Shown: in pieces, positions 12,305 to 16,807 of the stretch
Numbering within the stretch: position 1 is the stretch's first letter
How the letters are laid out: every line of letters starts with the position of its first letter
Source: an uncultured Prevotellaceae bacterium
GTDB taxonomy: Bacteria; Bacteroidota; Bacteroidia; Bacteroidales; Bacteroidaceae
Reading direction: 5' to 3'
DNA length: 16,807 bases
NCBI GenBank assembly: GCA_947303695.1
Contig: CAMYYX010000027.1
Coordinates: 1-16,807, forward strand
Translations under genes and position numbers: made by a program
Notes under the pieces: model-generated
What the model was told of the DNA's origin: nothing
What the model saw: only the letters and a program-made list of their open reading frames with translations
Databases searched by the model: none

Positions 12305-15067
12305 ATGAAACACATACTAATCTTAATCATGACCATGATGGCACTCACGGCCAATGCTCAGGAGGAGTTGCTGAAACGATTCGGTATTGAGGAAATCACC
12401 CCTGAGATGCGAGCGCTCATTTCTGCCGTCTTGAAACACCGCTATGAGGTGAAGGGTAAGGTGATGGGCACAGACGACTACGAGCCGACTCCCTATCCGC
12501 TACAAGGTGCGAATATCACACTGACCTGTGTGGCTGACACGACCCAATTCGGAGGAGCAGCTGCTGATCAAGACGGTAATTTTGCAGCCTACATCTTCTG
12601 TCGCAACAAGCTGAAGGACTTGCGAGTGAAGGTCAAGATTTCCTATGTGGGAATGGAAACCTATGAGGCTGTCTTCACGCCTACGCCTGGTAAGGACAAG
12701 ATTGGTGACAAGCTGGTTGTGACGTTCGACTCGATTGTCCTGAAAAGCAATCCTGTGACGACTGCTGAGGCTGAGGTCATTGGCGAGTTGCAGAAGATGT
12801 ACCAGCGAGGCGATACCACCATCTTCAACGCAGAAGCTTACGAAATGCCCTCAGGTAGCGTGTTGCTCGACCTTGTGCGCCGTCTGCCTGGTCTTCGTTA
12901 CGAAGGCGGTCAGCTTACCTATATGGGTCAGAGTATCGAGGAAATGCGACTGAATGGTGATACGTTCTTCAAACACGACATCAACGTAGCTTTGCAGAAT
13001 ATGCCTCACGATAAGCTCAAGAGCCTGAAAGTCTATGAGGTGCCTGACGATACTCTTGATGTGAACAGCGACGAGCATTTGGTGATGGATATGCAGACAA
13101 AGGCACCCGTCAACAATCTTCAGTTTGCCAATGTTGCAGCAGGTATTACGGAAACACTTAAGAACTTCCGTTTGTCGGCCTCTGGAAATGCCTATGTGAA
13201 GGGTGGAGCACAGGTTGGAGTAGATTTCAATACCCGCGATTTGCCTTCTCAAGGTACGCCAACCCTGCGTGATGTCAACACCAATGTGAACTTGTCGTAT
13301 GAGCGCCGGTTTGGCAAGACGAATGTGGAGGGACGACTGAGTCATGGTTATCATCGCACAGACTCAGAGACGGAAGGGTTCACGCAGATCTTTATGCCAG
13401 GTTTCTCGCAACGAACGGTTACCAATTCCACCAGTAGCAGTCGTAGCCACTCTTATGGAGGCAATGCTACACTCTCGGGTTCTGTGGATAGTCTGACACG
13501 TTGGAACACAAACCTGTCTCTGTCTGCCAACGATTCCAAAACCCTCAGCGGCTATCAGAATTCGATTACAGATGATGCTGGTAATCCTGTGAGCAGTACC
13601 TTGCATTCTTCGCGAACCAATTCGAATGGCAAAAATCTGAATTGGAATGCTGGTCTAAATCGTTATTTGGGTAGCGAGCGGCGTGATGAGATAGGACTTC
13701 GTGCCAATATAAGCTATAATCAAAGCAAATCCACGTCGTATGACAATACCCAGTCTACTTTCGATCAAAAAGGTGGTATGGTTCAGAATACGGATTATGT
13801 CAGATCAAATCCATCAGATAATTATTCGTTAGGTGGCGAGTTGTTCTATAACCATAACTTTGGCAAGAAGAACAACATACAACTTTCGTACCGATTGGAT
13901 TACATTCACAACTCGAACGATGAACGCTACCACATTCCGTCTGCGGTTAGTGGCTCTGCTTCTGACTATATGATTATTGATTCACTTTCGTACGACAAAC
14001 TCAATCATAACCTGATACATCGTCTGTCTGCTACGTTGTTGATTGACAACAACTTGCTGAATATGAGGTTGGGAATGAATGTGTTGCCTACCCGACTTGT
14101 GATTGAGAACCGCAGGCTCGACAGACCTAATGAACGTAATACCTACAGCTCTGTCGATGTGGCACCATCGGCTCAGGTGAAGTTCAAGATTGCAGAAGGC
14201 GAGAGCACAGTGCAGCTGAAGTATAATGGACGAAGCTCAATGCCGTCAGTCAATTCGCTCTCGGCTACGACCGACTATTCCAATCCCATGAATATCTACA
14301 CAGGTAACAGTAACCTGAAGAAGTCGTTTGCTCATAACTTGGGTATCGAATTGAAATACAAGGCACTCCTGAGGGCAACTGTGGACTATTCGCGGACAGA
14401 GAATCAGGTGACGATGCTGACCCGACTCGACCCAACGACAGGAGCACGCCGCACGATGCCTGAGAATATCAACGGCAATTGGAGTATACGTTCATACCTT
14501 TTCCTTACGAAACAAATCGACGAAGTCTCGTTCAATCTGATTGCCCTCCACAATCATAGCAACAATGTGGCTTTCGTGCAGACTGCTACGATGGCTGATG
14601 TGGAGAAGAGTGTCACGAAGTGGGACAACTACAACTTTATTTTTATCTCAGGCTACACCAATGCCAACTGGGTTGTTGCAGGAACAGTTCTCTACAACAT
14701 TGACCACAGAAAGAGTGACTATACAGCGCAAGGATCGAACGGAAAGTCGTTCGGAACACAGGCAAGAGTGGACTATACCAGCACCAATGGTGCATGGCTA
14801 TTTAGCACAGATTTCAATCTTCAAAAGCGGTTCGACTACGAATTGGCTTCTGCCAACACGACAGATTGCATCTGGTCGCTATCGGCAACTTATAAATTCC
14901 TTAAAGGAAAACGAGCCTCAGTTGGTGTGACTTGGAACGATATCCTGAAGCAGAATCGTGGGTTCAATGCCACTGTGACAGACACTCAGTGGAGTGAAAC
15001 CCGCACACTGGGTAAGACTTCGTATGTCCTCTTCACTTTCGCCTATCGTCTATCCTTGTTTAAATAG
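12305..15067 (+). CDS. Outer-membrane beta-barrel protein, TonB-receptor-like (OMP_b-brl_3 type)
   Basis: A 920-residue protein with signal peptide MKHILILIMTMMALTANAQ. A CarboxypepD_reg-like beta-sandwich follows (about residues 48-125; PLQGANITLTCVADTTQF, DQDGNFAAYIF), then a plug-like domain (about 155-250; LLDLVRRLPGLRYEGG, NGDTFFKHDINVAL, LKSLKVYEV). The remainder is a long series of alternating beta strands ending SYVLFTFAYRLSLFK. This matches the Bacteroidetes outer-membrane barrel family 3 rather than SusC, and no SusD partner follows. No clear TonB box was seen. It closes the operon as its outer-membrane component. The ligand is unknown. Its last 8 bases overlap the convergent HU-like gene. 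Confidence 0.88.
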   Translation: MKHILILIMTMMALTANAQEELLKRFGIEEITPEMRALISAVLKHRYEVKGKVMGTDDYEPTPYPLQGANITLTCVADTTQFGGAAADQDGNFAAYIFCRNKLKDLRVKVKISYVGMETYEAVFTPTPGKDKIGDKLVVTFDSIVLKSNPVTTAEAEVIGELQKMYQRGDTTIFNAEAYEMPSGSVLLDLVRRLPGLRYEGGQLTYMGQSIEEMRLNGDTFFKHDINVALQNMPHDKLKSLKVYEVPDDTLDVNSDEHLVMDMQTKAPVNNLQFANVAAGITETLKNFRLSASGNAYVKGGAQVGVDFNTRDLPSQGTPTLRDVNTNVNLSYERRFGKTNVEGRLSHGYHRTDSETEGFTQIFMPGFSQRTVTNSTSSSRSHSYGGNATLSGSVDSLTRWNTNLSLSANDSKTLSGYQNSITDDAGNPVSSTLHSSRTNSNGKNLNWNAGLNRYLGSERRDEIGLRANISYNQSKSTSYDNTQSTFDQKGGMVQNTDYVRSNPSDNYSLGGELFYNHNFGKKNNIQLSYRLDYIHNSNDERYHIPSAVSGSASDYMIIDSLSYDKLNHNLIHRLSATLLIDNNLLNMRLGMNVLPTRLVIENRRLDRPNERNTYSSVDVAPSAQVKFKIAEGESTVQLKYNGRSSMPSVNSLSATTDYSNPMNIYTGNSNLKKSFAHNLGIELKYKALLRATVDYSRTENQVTMLTRLDPTTGARRTMPENINGNWSIRSYLFLTKQIDEVSFNLIALHNHSNNVAFVQTATMADVEKSVTKWDNYNFIFISGYTNANWVVAGTVLYNIDHRKSDYTAQGSNGKSFGTQARVDYTSTNGAWLFSTDFNLQKRFDYELASANTTDCIWSLSATYKFLKGKRASVGVTWNDILKQNRGFNATVTDTQWSETRTLGKTSYVLFTFAYRLSLFK

Positions 15068-15731
15068 CTATCTTTTTTACCCATACTTTATGCGAATGGC
15101 TCCCCTTGGTTGTAATGCCTGAGGTGGGGTCATTCGTAAATGTTTTCAGTTCTCGAGATGCGGCAGAACGTTCGAGTCCCGTAGCCAGCACATAGTCGGT
15201 GAGGGTCATCTGACCGTTCTTGTCAATCAAGGCTTGGGCGATAGACAGACGTTCTGTTCGGCTGTGTGGGTTCTTCTTGGGCGTTTTCACTTCTGACATC
15301 ATGCGTTGGAAGTCGGTACTCGCATTCATCTCTTTCAGCAGTTCTGGGTCGGGCTTGAAGTTGATGCCTTTGATGCAGACCTTTCTGTACTTCGTCTTAG
15401 GATCTGCTGTGCCATTGATGCTTGCCTGTAGGCGGTTCTCTGAGATTTCCTGTTCGGAGTGAGAACTCATATCGAAACCTAATGAGAGTGAGAATACGCC
15501 CAATCCGTCGATTTTGATGCTATGTCCCTCTGTCAGCTTCGACTTCAGCTCCAGCACCAACGTGTCGAGTACACCCTTGATGATACCTTCGCTAAAAGAG
15601 CCTGAATATTCGTGTATATGCTTCACAACCGTATTGTAATTCAGCATTGTGTAGTTTTGCATCTTTGGGTATACCACCTTTTTCCCATTCGTCATTTCCT
15701 CAGGAAGTTCCTGTAAAATAAATCCTGCCAT
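15060..15731 (-). CDS. HU-family DNA-binding protein with C-terminal winged-helix-like extension
   Basis: This 223-residue protein has an HU/IHF-like domain at about residues 25-125 (LNYNTVVKHIHEYSGSFSEGIIKGVLDTLVLELKSKL, then GHSIKIDGLGVFSLSLG). It is of the Bacteroidetes long HU type (HU-HIG-like) rather than the 90-residue HU. The C-terminal part (about 155-223) reads LSIAQALIDKNGQMTLTDYVLATGLERSAASRELKTF and ends in a short beta-like stretch KVWVKKI, which looks like a helix-turn-helix with a wing. The first 23 residues are unlike HU. It is transcribed alone from a promoter near 15900 with a leader of about 150 bases holding three tandem hairpins. It is convergent with the barrel gene, with an 8-base overlap. 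The target is unknown. Confidence 0.87.
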   Translation of the reverse strand: MAGFILQELPEEMTNGKKVVYPKMQNYTMLNYNTVVKHIHEYSGSFSEGIIKGVLDTLVLELKSKLTEGHSIKIDGLGVFSLSLGFDMSSHSEQEISENRLQASINGTADPKTKYRKVCIKGINFKPDPELLKEMNASTDFQRMMSEVKTPKKNPHSRTERLSIAQALIDKNGQMTLTDYVLATGLERSAASRELKTFTNDPTSGITTKGSHSHKVWVKKIAI

Positions 15732-15809
15732 CTCCGTTCAAGTTTTATTGGTTACTACTATTTTTCTTTCTGTCCTTCGTCTTGTTTTTTTCTTATCCCT
15801 AAGGGTAAT

Positions 15810-15872
15810 TTATGTTGCAGCCCCTGCAACTTGTGTTGCACGCCCTGCAACTTGTGTTGCGCGCCCTGCAAC
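15810..15872 (-). repeat. Three tandem 21-base palindromic units in the HU-like gene leader
   Basis: Units 15810-15830, 15831-15851 and 15852-15872 each contain GTTGC..GCAAC arms. The 17-base hairpin cores are at 15814-15830 (7-bp stem, 3-base loop), 15835-15851 (6-bp stem, 5-base loop) and 15856-15872 (5-bp stem plus a mismatch). On the transcribed minus strand each loop is G-rich (GGG or GGGCG). They lie between the predicted minus-strand start (near 15882) and the HU-like gene ATG (15731). The dyad differences are partly compensatory. Confidence 0.85.
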
Positions 15873-15888
15873 ATAGATTTTCTCCTTG

Positions 15889-15919
15889 CAAAGATACATT
15901 TTCCTCTTGATATGGCAAA
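15889..15919 (-). promoter_or_regulatory. Promoter of the HU-like gene
   Basis: The minus strand has TTTG (15916-15919), a 19-base spacer, and TATCTTTG (15889-15896), a full Bacteroidetes -33/-7 match. It lies about 160 bases upstream of the HU-like start, so the three tandem hairpins fall within the 5' leader. It is back to back with the plus-strand promoter at 15947. Confidence 0.75.
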
Positions 15920-15946
15920 ATAAATCGAAAGAAATAGCTAAAAAAA

Positions 15947-15978
15947 TTTGGAAGTAGTGTAAAATAGTTGTAACTTTG
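15947..15978 (+). promoter_or_regulatory. Promoter of the single-span membrane protein gene
   Basis: TTTG (15947-15950), a 20-base spacer and TAACTTTG (15971-15978) match the Bacteroidetes promoter pattern. Transcription should start near 15985, leaving a leader of only about 15 bases before ATG 16000. Confidence 0.8.
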
Positions 15979-15999
15979 CAACCATATTGTTAGTTAACG

Positions 16000-16776
16000 A
16001 TGGGTGCAATAAATAGAAATGAAGAATCACATACTCCAAAGGGTCAAAAGGGCGGCAGCAAAAAGTCGTTCTTTAAGGATTTCCTGTTGACGCTTTTGGC
16101 CACTACGATTTCCATCGCTCTCACGTTTGGTGTGGCGGCCATCATTGACTACAACAAGAAACAGGCCGACAAGCGCGAAATCGTGATGATGGTGATGTAC
16201 GACATGTACAACACGCTGCAAGATGTGGCAGAAGCTGATTCCATGATTCATCAGGCGATTGATGCGCAGTTGAAGTTTGCTGAGGACACCACAACGTTCC
16301 AGCAGAACAGATTTGCTCTGGCTCTTCTGGCACCAAGACTCAACTATACAGAGACTGTGGAACAAATCTTCTCGTCAAGCATAGAGACCATCGACACGTT
16401 GGGTAATGTGCTTTTTGCTGAGAATGTCAGCCAATTCTATCAGACTCGTAAACAATATCGGTCGATGGTTTGTGACTCGTTAGTCGCTGAGTTGACCGAC
16501 TATGGGGCCACCAATTCTCTGAAGAACACCCTCACATTCTATTATGTGCCCTATGTTGTCATGAGTGGTGGGTTCCAGTTGAATATGCAGCGCTTGTTTG
16601 AACAATGCAAGCGGATGATGGAAGTCACCGACGAGCAGTTGGATGCCTATCGCAAGAAGAGGGAGAGTCTGGAAGAGGACAAGTCGCAGAGAGAGGCAGA
16701 GGATGCCCTTTTTCATGAAGCAACGGAAACAAACAGAAAGCTGATAGAAGCAGTAAAGAAACTGAATTTAGATTAA
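16000..16776 (+). CDS. Single-span inner-membrane protein of unknown function, helical body
   Basis: This 258-residue protein begins with a polar, basic 23-residue tail (HTPKGQKGGSKKSFFKD). One membrane span follows (about residues 26-48, LLTLLATTISIALTFGVAAII), then a long, mostly helical region. The positive tail suggests the N-terminus is cytoplasmic and the body periplasmic. The C-terminal 60 residues are strongly charged (DAYRKKRESLEEDKSQREAED) and look like coiled coil. The layout recalls Bacteroidetes proteins with one N-terminal span followed by a helical domain (DUF6090-like layout), but I cannot assign a family. It is divergent from the HU-like gene and has its own consensus promoter. 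A possible next gene starts 25 bases later. Confidence 0.82.
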   Translation: MGAINRNEESHTPKGQKGGSKKSFFKDFLLTLLATTISIALTFGVAAIIDYNKKQADKREIVMMVMYDMYNTLQDVAEADSMIHQAIDAQLKFAEDTTTFQQNRFALALLAPRLNYTETVEQIFSSSIETIDTLGNVLFAENVSQFYQTRKQYRSMVCDSLVAELTDYGATNSLKNTLTFYYVPYVVMSGGFQLNMQRLFEQCKRMMEVTDEQLDAYRKKRESLEEDKSQREAEDALFHEATETNRKLIEAVKKLNLD

Positions 16777-16801
16777 CATTAACAATAAACAAAAAGCAAT
16801 T

Positions 16802-16807
16802 ATGAAA
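16802..16807 (+). CDS. Possible start of the next gene, cut by window edge
   Basis: ATG-AAA at 16802 is the first ATG after the preceding stop, 25 bases downstream in an A-rich spacer typical of gene starts in this window. Only two codons are visible, so nothing can be said about the product. Confidence 0.3.

Noticed and set aside
12305..15067. SusC-type nutrient receptor of a polysaccharide utilisation locus
   Set aside because: The plug-like region matches the OMP_b-brl_3 pattern, no SusD or glycoside hydrolase gene follows, and the neighbours are a regulator, lipoproteins and a TraB protein.
15810..15872. Possible small CRISPR array (three direct repeats)
   Set aside because: The units are directly adjacent with no unique spacers, and no cas genes are nearby.
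15799..15981. 60-codon minus-strand frame with a repeated Cys-Arg motif (CRARNTSCRACNTSCRGCN)
   Set aside because: The repeats are simply the translation of the 21-base palindromic units. The frame spans the predicted HU-like promoter, so it is unlikely to be translated.

Overview
The window looks like a chromosomal segment from a Bacteroidales bacterium, most likely Prevotella/Segatella-like. The main evidence is the promoter type: several starts carry TTTG, a 19-20 base spacer and TAnnTTTG, the Bacteroidetes -33/-7 signature. The gene set agrees: an HU-like protein with an extra C-terminal domain, an OMP_b-brl_3 type outer-membrane barrel, a GIN-domain (DUF2807) lipoprotein, and AT-rich heptad repeats between genes. 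Nothing indicates a phage, plasmid, insertion sequence or CRISPR array.

Left part (1-6986), mostly housekeeping. The end of rplI (ribosomal protein L9) faces a minus-strand run of three genes: a YbhN/LPG-synthase-type membrane protein, the dipeptidase pepD and a small MerR regulator. A hairpin terminator lies between the converging ends. Divergent from that run is rsmA/ksgA (16S rRNA dimethyltransferase), whose 3' end overlaps the convergent lpxB by 45 bases. lpxB (lipid A) is preceded by surE (nucleotidase) in the same direction. Next come a tRNA-Gln(CUG) with its own promoter and terminator, and a small secreted protein with a covalent-FMN attachment motif, both on the minus strand.

Central part (7287-15067) is the most interesting. 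One very good promoter, with an AGTGT...ACACT palindrome across the expected start site, precedes eight same-strand reading frames. They are a 20-residue hydrophobic micro-ORF, an ABC ATPase, a six-span permease, a YtrA-type GntR repressor, a GIN-domain lipoprotein, a small lipoprotein, a TraB/GumN (TIKI-like) secreted protein and a 920-residue outer-membrane barrel. I infer one autoregulated envelope-directed operon running from the inner-membrane transporter to the outer membrane. The spacers before the ATPase, permease and GntR genes carry related short tandem repeats. Two nearly identical 41-base CT-rich palindromic elements also lie in the region.

Right part (15060-16807). An HU-like DNA-binding protein converges on the barrel gene with an 8-base overlap. 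It has a long 5' leader with three tandem 21-base stem-loop units. Divergent from it, behind a consensus promoter, is an unrecognised single-span membrane protein with a helical body. A possible next gene begins at the window edge.

All assignments come from reading the sequence and from recalled family motifs; no database search was run.
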